DNA from: Ciona savignyi
Lineage: Eukaryota > Chordata > Ascidiacea > Phlebobranchia > Cionidae
Assembly (NCBI GenBank): GCA_000149265.1
Contig: CH003181.1
Location: forward strand, 111,988 to 175,987
Direction: 5' to 3'
DNA length: 64,000 nt
This document shows, piece by piece, positions 62,801 to 64,000 of the stretch (its first letter is position 1; each line of letters begins with the position of its first letter). The notes under the pieces are model-generated. The model saw nothing but the letters and a program-made list of their open reading frames with translations. It was not told where the DNA came from and made no database searches. The position numbers and the translations under genes were made by a program.

Positions 62801-64000
62801 TATTACATGAAATGACTGACTTGTTTAGGCATTACCTCCAATCCACAGCTGGGTCCAGGTGTGGTTTTAACGCGGACACCACACATACCAACGAAACCAT
62901 CGTGTCGCCGGGCTGGCCGGGTAGTTACCCCAATCATGCCAGCTGCACGTGGGTGATCAGAGCCCCACGCAACCAAATTGTGTCTCTCTATATTGATCAA
63001 TTCGAAACGGAGGGCTGTTGCGACATTTTAAGGGTGAGTATTAGGAGTGTTGGGGTTTATTTGTGCTTAGGGGTTGGTGTTGGAGCAAATGGGATACATA
63101 GGATAGGATAGGATATTCATCTTTATCCCTGTGAATGGGAAAACCAAGAGGGTTAACACACAGGCAATCGGCAGATCACCTCACGCCCATCGTCGGGTTA
63201 CCGGAGCTATTGTATTGTGTTGTATATGATAGACACGTTCCTTCAATTTGGTAGAACCCATTAATCCGCTGGATTCAGGCAATGTCCGTAAAGTGCCTTG
63301 CCCAAGGACACAACCCACTAGCTAGCGACCAGTTTCGCACCTGCAACCTTTCAATTAAAAGGCGACGCACTTAACCGTTAGAACAACGGGCCGGACAAAC
63401 ATATTCATCCATCTCTGCGCAACTATTTTCCTTTCATGTGTCATGATATGTTTTGCCTTTTACCATTTATCCAATTGATTAGTCTGGTAGGATAGTGCAT
63501 CTTCCTTCAGTAGAAGGTTTGCATGTTGAAACTGACCTGACCGCCAGCTAGTTGGTTGTGTCCTTGGGGCAAGCCACAGAAGCGGATATTGCCTGAACCC
63601 AGTGGAATAATGGGTTTTACTAAATTGAAAGAACGAGTGAATCATGCCTAATACACTTAAATAGCTCCGGTAACCCGACGATGGGCGCGAAGTGATCTGA
63701 CGATTGCCCGTGTGTTAACCCCCTTAGTTTTTCCAATTCACAGGGATAAACATGAATATAATATCCTATCATAGCAGAAATTGATCAAACTAAACCGAAC
63801 CGTTTTGCGCAACATTCTAACATTACTGCGCAACCATATGTACTTAGAAGTGGGCTATTTTTCCCAAGATATGGTCTATTTGTAGTTATGGATAGGCTAT
63901 TTTTACTTAAAAATTAGTTTTGGCAAGATTACCGTATTGCGCAACATTCTAACATTATTGCGCAACCACAGATCAGAGAGGGCAGCGGCGGCACGGCATC
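29709..64000 (+). CDS. Secreted LU-LU-(CUB)14+ protein, 48-exon model running off the right edge
   Basis: Coding exons: 29709-29838, 30571-30711, 30975-31307, 31884-32075, 33603-33629, 33718-33735, then CUB1 to CUB14 cassettes (exons given under each domain), the last exon starting at 63972 and cut by the window end. About 5,945 coding nt (~1,980 codons) are in one uninterrupted frame. Every intron is GT-AG except one GC-AG (37678). Order: signal peptide; two Ly6/uPAR domains each ending CCxxxLCN; two very small linkers; then fourteen CUB domains separated by 6-20-residue Pro/Thr linkers. No membrane anchor is seen. CUB and LU domains both serve extracellular binding; the substrate or partner is unknown. 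Cassette symmetry (phase 1 to 1) allows whole-domain duplication or skipping. I know of no named gene with this architecture, but cannot search. Confidence 0.85.
30042..30150 (-). mobile_element. Family B SINE in right-gene intron 1
   Basis: GATGGGCTCGTTGCTAAGACCG to GCACTCGGCCAAACGACCGTGC. Confidence 0.75.
30571..31307 (+). CDS. Right gene Ly6/uPAR (LU) domain 1, and start of LU2
   Basis: Exon 30571-30711 (141 nt) begins GITCNSILRVQSNGATVIDQ and contains QECGPDSSCLLFNATVTV. Exon 30975-31307 (333 nt) continues YGACMPTAVCPSITCEQVTS and closes the first domain with CSVNCCDENLCNGA. The CC....CN ending is the hallmark of Ly6/uPAR three-finger domains. The same exon then starts the second domain with LVCHTVLRVRSDADVIMNQV and RQTCMPGSSCLLVNAAVSI. 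The first intron cuts the domain at a phase-1 position. Head-to-head SINE fragments fill the intron between the two exons. Confidence 0.82.
30717..30957. mobile_element. Head-to-head family A SINE fragments
   Basis: 30717-30796 is a minus-strand 3' end (GGACATTTATGTTTTATC), followed at once by a plus-strand 3' half (30795-30957, CTGCAATAACTCCGGTAAC onward). The pair forms a loose palindrome filling intron 2 of the right gene. Confidence 0.7.
31605..31845 (-). mobile_element. Family A SINE, shortened
   Basis: From GATATTCATTTCATTCATG to the head region CAACCCTTTGACTGAAAGCC, in the intron inside LU2. Confidence 0.7.
31884..32075 (+). CDS. Right gene Ly6/uPAR (LU) domain 2, closing exon
   Basis: A 192-nt exon (phase 1-1) reads ATSGDITYGACTPSSACGSM and ends LQDCDIRCCNESLCNDDG, again CC....CN. 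Together with the second half of exon 30975-31307 it forms a domain closely parallel to LU1 (RVxS...QVTxQxC.P.SSCLL.NA.V, then YGAC.P), including the same intron position. The two LU domains are therefore a tandem duplication that kept its intron. Confidence 0.82.
32126..32475. mobile_element. Cluster of three family B SINEs
   Basis: Minus copies 32126-32248 and 32257-32363 and a plus copy 32370-32475 follow each other almost without spacer in the intron after LU2; 32257-32475 forms an inverted pair. Confidence 0.7.
33095..33212 (-). mobile_element. Family B SINE, complete
   Basis: GGTTCAATTTCGATCCCATA to GGTAACCATTCGGCCACACG in the intron before linker 33603. Confidence 0.75.
33603..33735 (+). 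CDS. Right gene two small linker exons between LU2 and CUB1
   Basis: Exon 33603-33629 (27 nt) encodes VVQPSPTVE, and exon 33718-33735 (18 nt) encodes GSAAGE. Both are phase 1-1 with strong TTTTTCAG/TTTTTGCAG acceptors and GGTAAGA donors. Either can be skipped without a frame change. Confidence 0.75.
33826..33916. mobile_element. ~90-bp hairpin MITE-like element
   Basis: Ends TAATTACTACAGGATTGCTT and, inverted, TAATTAATACAGGATCGCTT; the whole forms a long imperfect hairpin. The same termini flank the 11350-11720 insertion, so a family of this element exists. Confidence 0.5.
34416..35188 (+). CDS. Right gene CUB domain 1
   Basis: Exon A, 34416-34597, reads DKCGFNWVLSASDSGNISSP then NYPNNYDNRLSCTG and VEFEVESCCDHLT. 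The usual Trp after Cys2 is replaced by Thr-Gly. Exon B, 35050-35188, reads YIDGVNGVSSPISG...NNIYLAFNTDGSVGASGF. The A-B intron carries a truncated SINE (34651-34752) and two copies of an imperfect 130-bp repeat. Confidence 0.87.
34651..34752 (-). mobile_element. Family A SINE, 3' fragment
   Basis: GGATAGGATATTCATGTTTA to GTCAGGTTACCAACGCT, in the CUB1 A-B intron. Confidence 0.75.
34755..35035. repeat. Imperfect ~130-bp direct repeat, two copies
   Basis: ACAGTAACTATAGCTAAATT followed by AACAACATTTACACTTTTATG occurs at about 34766 and 34890, and the rest of the unit (GAATGGT.ATCA.ATGAAGTT) repeats too. Intronic. Confidence 0.7.
35243..35365 (+). mobile_element. Family C element
   Basis: GACTGTTCGTTTTGCCGTCT to AATGAATAAACTAAACTAAAC after CUB1 exon B; close to the copy at 13256. 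Confidence 0.65.
36079..37677 (+). CDS. Right gene CUB domain 2, exon B with a GC donor
   Basis: The linker exon 35850-35867 (18 nt) encodes EMLPPP and its last T completes a Tyr codon. Exon A, 36079-36257, reads YVCRGNLVASDETQTITSRN...KCGWNITTTDE...KTESCCDKLR. Exon B, 37533-37677, reads MYEGENEISVFSGLFGNQTY...LRITFRSDGSVQYKGF. The exon B donor is AGAG|GCAAGC: a GC-AG intron with otherwise perfect consensus. The A-B intron contains an assembly gap and a 92-bp exact duplication. The domain pairs with CUB4 by sequence. Confidence 0.86.
36505..36658 (-). mobile_element. Family A SINE, 5' half
   Basis: Middle and head only (CCAATGGGTTAGTGCC to AAGCTTTTCGGCCGACC), in the CUB2 A-B intron. Confidence 0.65.
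36680..36972 (-). mobile_element. Family A SINE, complete
   Basis: GATAGGATATTCATGTTTAT to CCACTAGACTAATCTGTC. It is joined directly to a family B fragment (36972-37048) and then to the head piece 37049-37140. Confidence 0.85.
36972..37048 (-). mobile_element. Family B SINE fragment with internal repeat
   Basis: TTTCGAAACCATGATGGGCC followed by two copies of CATAGGTATATGTATCGGTC, then the head GTTACTCATTTGGCCACGC. Confidence 0.7.
37049..37140 (-). repeat. SINE head fragment, first of two identical 92-bp copies
   Basis: AACCGACTAGCTAGCAACCA through CGGTCGGACAATCATT. Identical to 37437-37528 on the other side of the assembly gap. Confidence 0.85.
37333..37432. other. Assembly gap of 100 N in an intron
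   Basis: Exactly 100 Ns in the intron between exons A and B of right-gene CUB2. Identical 92-bp sequences lie on both sides (37049-37140 and 37437-37528), which suggests a misjoined or falsely duplicated contig end. Confidence 0.95.
37437..37528 (-). repeat. SINE head fragment, second identical 92-bp copy
   Basis: Same 92 bases as 37049-37140; it ends four bases before the acceptor of CUB2 exon B. Confidence 0.85.
37780..38200. repeat. ~73-bp tandem repeat, about five units
   Basis: Units read TTCAATACATTACACTATAC, then AGTGATATTATCAATC.AAACGTAAAAAATGAC. They follow CUB2 exon B in the intron with the GC donor. Confidence 0.8.
38434..38935 (-). mobile_element. Nested family A SINEs
   Basis: An older copy (38434-38593) breaks off at GCTGACTAGCTAGG and resumes at 38890 with GCTAGCGACCAGTTTTGAACC. 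The interruption, 38594-38889, is a complete younger copy (GGATAGGATATTTATG to ACCAAGCAAATCAGTT), with a short GCTAG repeat at the junctions. Confidence 0.75.
38968..39674 (+). CDS. Right gene CUB domain 3
   Basis: The linker exon 38298-38348 (51 nt) encodes VERSYPPTTVETTTTAS. Exon A, 38968-39146, reads SPCGFNSNATAETQMIQSPN...CVWTLTAPE...DVETCCDNLR. Exon B, 39533-39674, reads FRDGILGIERSF...YLEITFETDGSITKQGF. The A-B intron consists mainly of about three degenerate tandem copies of the exon A end plus its donor. Confidence 0.87.
39123..39510 (+). repeat. Tandem repeat that copies an exon end and its 5' splice site
   Basis: Four ~105-bp units. The first contains the real end of CUB3 exon A (GACCTGTTGCGATAACTTGCGG) and donor GTAAGT at 39147. 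Later units contain GACCTGTTG....AACTTG.G.GTAAGT again inside the intron; the last is almost identical to the true exon end (GTAAAT). Confidence 0.85.
40225..40600 (+). mobile_element. Family A SINE carrying a foreign insert
   Basis: Head (CAGTCAAAAGGTTATAGGATCG) to CACAAGGCACTTACG, then an AT-rich insert (about 40330-40440) ending in a family C-like TTAAAC tail, then GGGTTCTACCAAATT to CTATCTTATCCTATT. Confidence 0.7.
40942..42219 (+). CDS. Right gene CUB domain 4
   Basis: The linker exon 40174-40200 (27 nt) encodes VEPTPPTLT. Exon A, 40942-41129 (188 nt), reads TTAAPCSHQLLATDEPQTFS...CQWNITTPPG...SATESCCDKIW, with donor G|GTTTGA. An alternative in-frame acceptor nine bases further in (CTGCAG) would drop three residues. 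Exon B, 42075-42219, reads VYDTIFQVQYLYGVF...LRVEFKSDSSVQTKGF. The A-B intron holds a ~113-bp tandem repeat (41331-42010). Similarity to CUB2 (WNITT, FGDSxTESCCDK, RG end) suggests a duplication. Confidence 0.86.
41331..42010. repeat. ~113-bp tandem repeat, about five to six units
   Basis: Units contain ACTGTGGACATAAGGTGTAT, CACCTAAGCAAGCCACTTTA, CATTGCTCCAACCCAGTGGT and TCATGTCTAATTATCCACAC. Located in the CUB4 A-B intron of the right gene. The same unit occurs at 1-150. Confidence 0.85.
42244..42625. mobile_element. Several family B SINE fragments
   Basis: Minus-strand 3' pieces (TTTTACTGGGCTA..., GGATGGG...) repeated two to three times, a plus-strand head at 42450-42510 (GGTTGTGTGGCCGAATAGTT) and a minus-strand piece to 42605. 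Confidence 0.6.
43622..43800 (-). mobile_element. Family A SINE, 3' half
   Basis: GGATAGGATATGATGTTCATG to AACTCATTAATCCATTGTG, ending 27 bases before CUB5 exon A. Confidence 0.75.
43828..44544 (+). CDS. Right gene CUB domain 5
   Basis: Two linker exons precede it: 42687-42707 (VPDVDGG) and 43299-43322 (ESSGVEPK). Exon A, 43828-44021 (194 nt), reads EIHPLCGEKTLTAVENEIRE...DCWWLITAPENTT...TTESCCDRMK. Exon B, 44379-44544 (166 nt), begins AYSSSTNTTNSSLLIGEYSG and ends FLALHFTSDSSISYSGIKFN, with several N-glycosylation sequons. This long form of exon B is shared with CUB6 and CUB7. Confidence 0.86.
44722..44850 (-). mobile_element. Family C element
   Basis: TAGTTTAGTTTTAGTTTATTT tail followed by TTACATTAAAGAAGAATAGC and AAATGGCAAAACTAGTAGTT. 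The same body occurs at 2535-2650 and 7235-7340. Confidence 0.6.
45433..45730 (-). mobile_element. Family A SINE, complete
   Basis: GATAGGATAGGATATTCATG to ACCACCAAGCCAATCACTC between linker 45194-45247 and CUB6. Confidence 0.85.
45946..46720 (+). CDS. Right gene CUB domain 6
   Basis: The linker exon 45194-45247 (54 nt) encodes VSGLVLPATTPSPTNATE. Exon A, 45946-46139, reads DPPLECPSQNLIAIAGMTDH...CWYAFSAPAG...FETEDCCDFLM. It is unusually C-rich in DNA. Exon B, 46552-46720, begins LYNSNIETEDLALRIGVYSG and ends MRFTSDSSVNARGFRIAF. The A-B intron is the 29-30 bp minisatellite also found in CUB3 of the left gene. Confidence 0.86.
46190..46440. repeat. 29-30 bp minisatellite in the right gene, same unit as 9110-9627
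   Basis: About seven units of GACTTGTTTAGGCATTACAT + GAAATGACT, the exact reverse complement of the left-gene array and therefore the same relative to transcription. A third, shorter array lies at 62675-62835, directly before CUB14 exon A. Confidence 0.85.
47110..47290. repeat. Short tandem repeat ATTGATGGGG..TTGTAGTAA
   Basis: Degenerate ~28-bp units such as AAATTGATGGGTCTTGTAGT in the intron after CUB6. Confidence 0.65.
47625..47870 (-). mobile_element. Family A SINE, nearly complete
   Basis: GATAAGATATTTATGTTTAT to GTTCGGCTGAAAGGC, between linker 47571-47612 and CUB7. Confidence 0.8.
47983..49090 (+). CDS. Right gene CUB domain 7
   Basis: The linker exon 47571-47612 (42 nt) encodes PEDEVPEVLPTTTT. 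Exon A, 47983-48179 (197 nt, the longest A exon), reads VAPNPCGEQEVFTAEPGSNG...CWWFISASEG...FATESCCDNLK. Exon B, 48922-49090, begins LIDSENRTSNSSLTLNQYQG and ends LALHFTSDSTVNNRGFRLSF, then A|GTAAGT. It resembles CUB6 exon B in length and in the shared VYS...VxYS stretch. Confidence 0.86.
48598..48892 (+). mobile_element. Family A SINE, complete
   Basis: GGCCGGTTAGTCTAGCGGTTAAG head to GAATATCCTAACCTAAC tail in the CUB7 A-B intron; a 3' fragment of another copy precedes it (48414-48500). Confidence 0.85.
49135..49325. repeat. ~20-bp tandem repeat
   Basis: Units of ACCACCTTTTTAAACAAAC, about nine copies with AAGCTTAC/AAGCATA variants, 45 bases after CUB7 exon B. Confidence 0.85.
49520..49688 (-). 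mobile_element. Family A SINE, internally deleted
   Basis: The 3' body (to GATCACCTCGCGC) is fused to the head (ACAACTGACTAGCAAGCGAC) without the central part. Confidence 0.75.
50095..50868 (+). CDS. Right gene CUB domain 8
   Basis: The linker exon 49775-49828 (54 nt) encodes NESEIPTIITTPMPSTPA. Exon A, 50095-50279, reads PAPCGFEATATEISQPLNSP...CRWTITPSRPG...IITETCCDYLR. Exon B, 50730-50868, reads ILDGNSNVLAELKGSGTN...LVLIFHSDGSVQNNGF, donor G|GTACGT. Exon A is nearly the same as that of CUB10. A degenerate copy of the exon B acceptor lies about 90 bases upstream. Confidence 0.87.
50575..50745 (+). repeat. ~88-bp duplication containing a 3' splice site
   Basis: AACATGCA.CCC... to GTTCCAAATTTACAGATTTT (ending near 50645) is repeated as GTTCCAAATTTGCAGATTTT, the real acceptor of CUB8 exon B at 50730. 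The first copy is a decoy acceptor with a short open continuation. Confidence 0.75.
50893..51160 (+). mobile_element. Family A SINE, nearly complete
   Basis: ATCTAATAGTGCGTCAAC... to GAATATCCTATCGTATCC directly after CUB8 exon B. Confidence 0.8.
51845..52972 (+). CDS. Right gene CUB domain 9
   Basis: The linker exon 51502-51543 (42 nt) encodes EVDTLATLVPPTPT. Exon A, 51845-52038, reads AATKCGAETELQAVEGEVRF...CWWTITVPR...FETETCCDSLS. Exon B, 52801-52972 (172 nt), begins IYDSDRHEVGAAQIAQLRGR and ends LYFHTDSSGRFYRGFRVGYS, with donor A|GTAAGC. The A-B intron contains the SINE-derived 66-bp minisatellite. Confidence 0.86.
52080..52400. repeat. ~66-bp SINE-derived minisatellite in the right gene
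   Basis: About five units of CTGTCAGTTAAAAGGTTGTG, GGATCAAAACCAGCCGCTAG, CTAGTCGGTTGTGTCCTTGC. This is the reverse complement of the 4720-5400 unit and the same orientation relative to transcription. Confidence 0.85.
53150..53450 (-). mobile_element. Family A SINE, complete
   Basis: GGACAGGTTATTCATATTTA to CCACCAGAATAACCGGCC directly after linker 53105-53143. Confidence 0.85.
53455..53770. repeat. AATACTAATACTTAC minisatellite
   Basis: Degenerate repeats of AATACTAATACTTAC with ACTTAGAACACTAAT variants, ending about 20 bases before the acceptor of CUB10 exon A. Confidence 0.85.
53792..54870 (+). CDS. Right gene CUB domain 10
   Basis: The linker exon 53105-53143 (39 nt) encodes NASDIPSTTAEPA. 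Exon A, 53792-53976, reads LAPCGFEATANEMSQPLNSP...CTWTITPSNP...LLTESCCDYLS. Exon B, 54735-54870 (136 nt), reads IIAQGTELANLKGTYRNL...LTLHFYSDSSVNNEGF. Exon A shares the stretch APCGFEATA.E.SQPLNSPNWP with CUB8. The exon is flanked on both sides by minisatellites (53455-53770 and 53985-54345). Confidence 0.87.
53985..54345. repeat. ~31-bp minisatellite after the CUB10 exon A donor
   Basis: About ten units of GGGGTGAAATGTTACCTTTG + TGTAAAAATAT, starting within 10 bases of the donor at 53977. Confidence 0.85.
54575..54663 (-). mobile_element. Family B SINE, partial
   Basis: TAACCAAGCTAGGATTCTAACC, GATGGGCTCACCACC, CCACACAACCGAACC. Confidence 0.6.
55188..55362 (+). mobile_element. Family A SINE, internally deleted
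   Basis: Head (GGTTTAGTGCGTCACC) and 3' body (GATGGTGGGCGCGAGGTGAT) with the middle removed. Confidence 0.75.
55850..56086 (+). repeat. C/T-rich tandem array with repeated acceptor-like ends
   Basis: Repeats of CAGTTAAAACCCCCATTTCA(G) and CCCTTACCCTTAT.TTTCTAG lead up to the real acceptor CCTAATTCCAG at 56086. Several units end in pyrimidine tract + AG. Confidence 0.75.
56087..57305 (+). CDS. Right gene CUB domain 11
   Basis: The linker exon 55403-55444 (42 nt) encodes EIDPPTTGAPTTIQ. Exon A, 56087-56280 (194 nt), reads STPTPMPCGFTATASSEIQR...DCTWTLNAPEG...LITESCCDSLE. Exon B, 57176-57305 (130 nt, the shortest complete B exon), reads VFTDSTDLLKGVFTNRTY...VRLLFHTDSSVQRKGF. The acceptor of exon A sits at the end of a C/T-rich tandem array with several CAG/TAG-ended look-alikes. 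Confidence 0.86.
57376..57800. mobile_element. Two family A SINE fragments, facing each other
   Basis: A plus-strand 3' half (57376-57512) is followed by a minus-strand copy (57541-57800, diverged) after CUB11 exon B. Confidence 0.65.
58055..58215 (-). mobile_element. Family A SINE, 3' half, diverged
   Basis: TATGATGTTTATGTTTTATTCC to CAGTGTGTTAAATCTGATTG; follows linker 57901-57954. Confidence 0.65.
58325..58460. repeat. ~31-bp tandem repeat before CUB12 exon A
   Basis: Four to five units of CCCCTAAAAATGAATTTTTT + AAGTATTTTT, ending about 20 bases before the acceptor. Confidence 0.85.
58480..59430 (+). CDS. Right gene CUB domain 12
   Basis: The linker exon 57901-57954 (54 nt) encodes ATDTQPSTTPATTTTATT. 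Exon A, 58480-58661, reads EVPCGFTAVATGDRHNFTSP...ECVWELTANPG...INTESCCDSVT. Exon B, 59295-59430, reads VSSNGTRLGQHKGIVARTV...LHIVFHSDSSVSGRGF, with an acceptor (CAAACCCTTAG) less pyrimidine-rich than the rest. Confidence 0.86.
58893..59190 (-). mobile_element. Family A SINE, nearly complete, rearranged head
   Basis: GGATAGGTTAGGATATTCATG to GACTAGCTAGCAACCC; the head contains a short duplication of TTTTGC.CCGAATATCGG. Confidence 0.75.
59880..60300. repeat. ~50-bp tandem repeat before CUB13 exon A
   Basis: Units of AATGTAAATTTACCCCATTT then ATTGGAAGAAATATTAACCC, about eight, running into the acceptor TTTACCCCCAG at 60301. The last unit supplies the acceptor's pyrimidine tract. Confidence 0.85.
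60302..61498 (+). CDS. Right gene CUB domain 13
   Basis: The linker exon 59515-59538 (24 nt) encodes ETNQTTAS. Exon A, 60302-60480, reads APCGFEKQAWGYEQPLNSPN...CHWAISARPG...FATESCCDSLK. Exon B, 61357-61498, reads VFDGDLQLIDLKGTHNNL...LNLLFTSDGSVIGDGF. Both introns around it consist largely of minisatellites (59880-60300 and 60890-61280). Confidence 0.87.
60890..61280. repeat. ~55-bp tandem repeat in the CUB13 A-B intron
   Basis: About seven units containing GATAACCGTGTATAAATCCT, TCAATGTGGATTT and TTACAAGTTATCTGAC. Confidence 0.85.
61520..61815. repeat. ~52-bp tandem repeat after CUB13 exon B
   Basis: About five to six units of TTTTTGGTGAAAAGTTTTGT then TTTTACGGAATAG.CGTGTAATAGCAAC. Confidence 0.85.
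61875..62132 (+). mobile_element. Family A SINE, diverged
   Basis: TAGATTTAGTGCATCGTC head with GCTTCGAAACTGG, to a GTATGAATATTGTATCC tail. Confidence 0.7.
62675..62835. repeat. 29-30 bp minisatellite, third array
   Basis: About four to five diverged units of TGACTTGTTTAGGCATTACA type, ending 14 bases before the acceptor of CUB14 exon A. Confidence 0.8.
62849..64000 (+). CDS. Right gene CUB domain 14, truncated by the window edge
   Basis: The linker exon 62171-62206 (36 nt) encodes ETDQLPMVNATQ. Exon A, 62849-63033, reads PGSRCGFNADTTHTNETIVS...CTWVIRAPRN...FETEGCCDILR. Exon B appears to begin at 63972 after GCAACCACAG with IREGSGGTA; only 29 bases are in the window. The A-B intron contains two family A SINEs facing opposite ways. 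Confidence 0.8.
63098..63400 (-). mobile_element. Family A SINE, complete
   Basis: GGATAGGATAGGATATTCATC to TTAACCGTTAGAACAACGGGCC in the CUB14 A-B intron. Confidence 0.85.
63475..63770 (+). mobile_element. Family A SINE, nearly complete
   Basis: GATTAGTCTGGTAGGATAGTGC head to GAATATAATATCCTATC tail, convergent with the copy at 63098-63400. Confidence 0.8.

Overview
This window looks like the nuclear genome of a tunicate, most likely an ascidian of the genus Ciona. Three things point there. The 16-base sequence ATTCTATTTGAATAAG, which I recall as the Ciona trans-spliced leader, occurs twice exactly and is followed by GT both times. The genes are intron-rich, with many small symmetrical exons and short, repeat-filled introns. 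The DNA is AT-rich and packed with tRNA-derived SINEs. No bacterial or viral genes were seen.

There are two large, related, divergently transcribed genes. The left gene runs on the minus strand (about 20424 down to 238, possibly continuing past the left edge). It encodes a signal peptide, six CUB domains and Thr/Pro-rich linkers. The right gene runs on the plus strand from 29709 past the right edge. It encodes a signal peptide, two tandem Ly6/uPAR-type (LU) domains and at least fourteen CUB domains. I could follow 48 exons of it, about 1,980 codons, with consistent phases throughout. In both genes each CUB domain is split over two exons: exon A goes phase 1 to phase 0 and ends just after the motif T-E-S-C-C-D-x-L, and exon B goes phase 0 to phase 1. 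A short Pro/Thr linker exon (phase 1-1) normally precedes each pair. Whole cassettes can therefore be duplicated or skipped without breaking the frame. Both products look secreted; no transmembrane segment or GPI signal lies in the window.

The CUB domains form an unusual subfamily. All keep two N-terminal cysteines, but instead of the classical spaced second pair they have an adjacent Cys-Cys in exon A, and no exon B encodes a cysteine. The only domain without the CC pair (left gene, CUB2) has lost both together.

The 9 kb between the two start codons (20.4-29.7 kb) has no convincing gene apart from one GC-richer ORF of 90 codons just upstream of the left gene. It holds SINEs, AT-rich unique DNA and one of the spliced-leader copies; the other lies in intron 1 of the left gene. 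Introns are dominated by a ~300 bp tRNA-derived SINE (family A, over 40 copies or fragments), a second shorter SINE (family B), A+T-rich elements with AAACT tails (family C), small inverted-repeat elements and many minisatellites. Several minisatellites are shared between the two genes, and several abut or copy splice sites. Two 100-N assembly gaps are present (15526-15625, inside an exon; 37333-37432, in an intron next to a suspicious exact duplication).

All exon calls were made by eye from splice-site consensus, frame continuity and CUB/LU motifs. Repeat boundaries are approximate.
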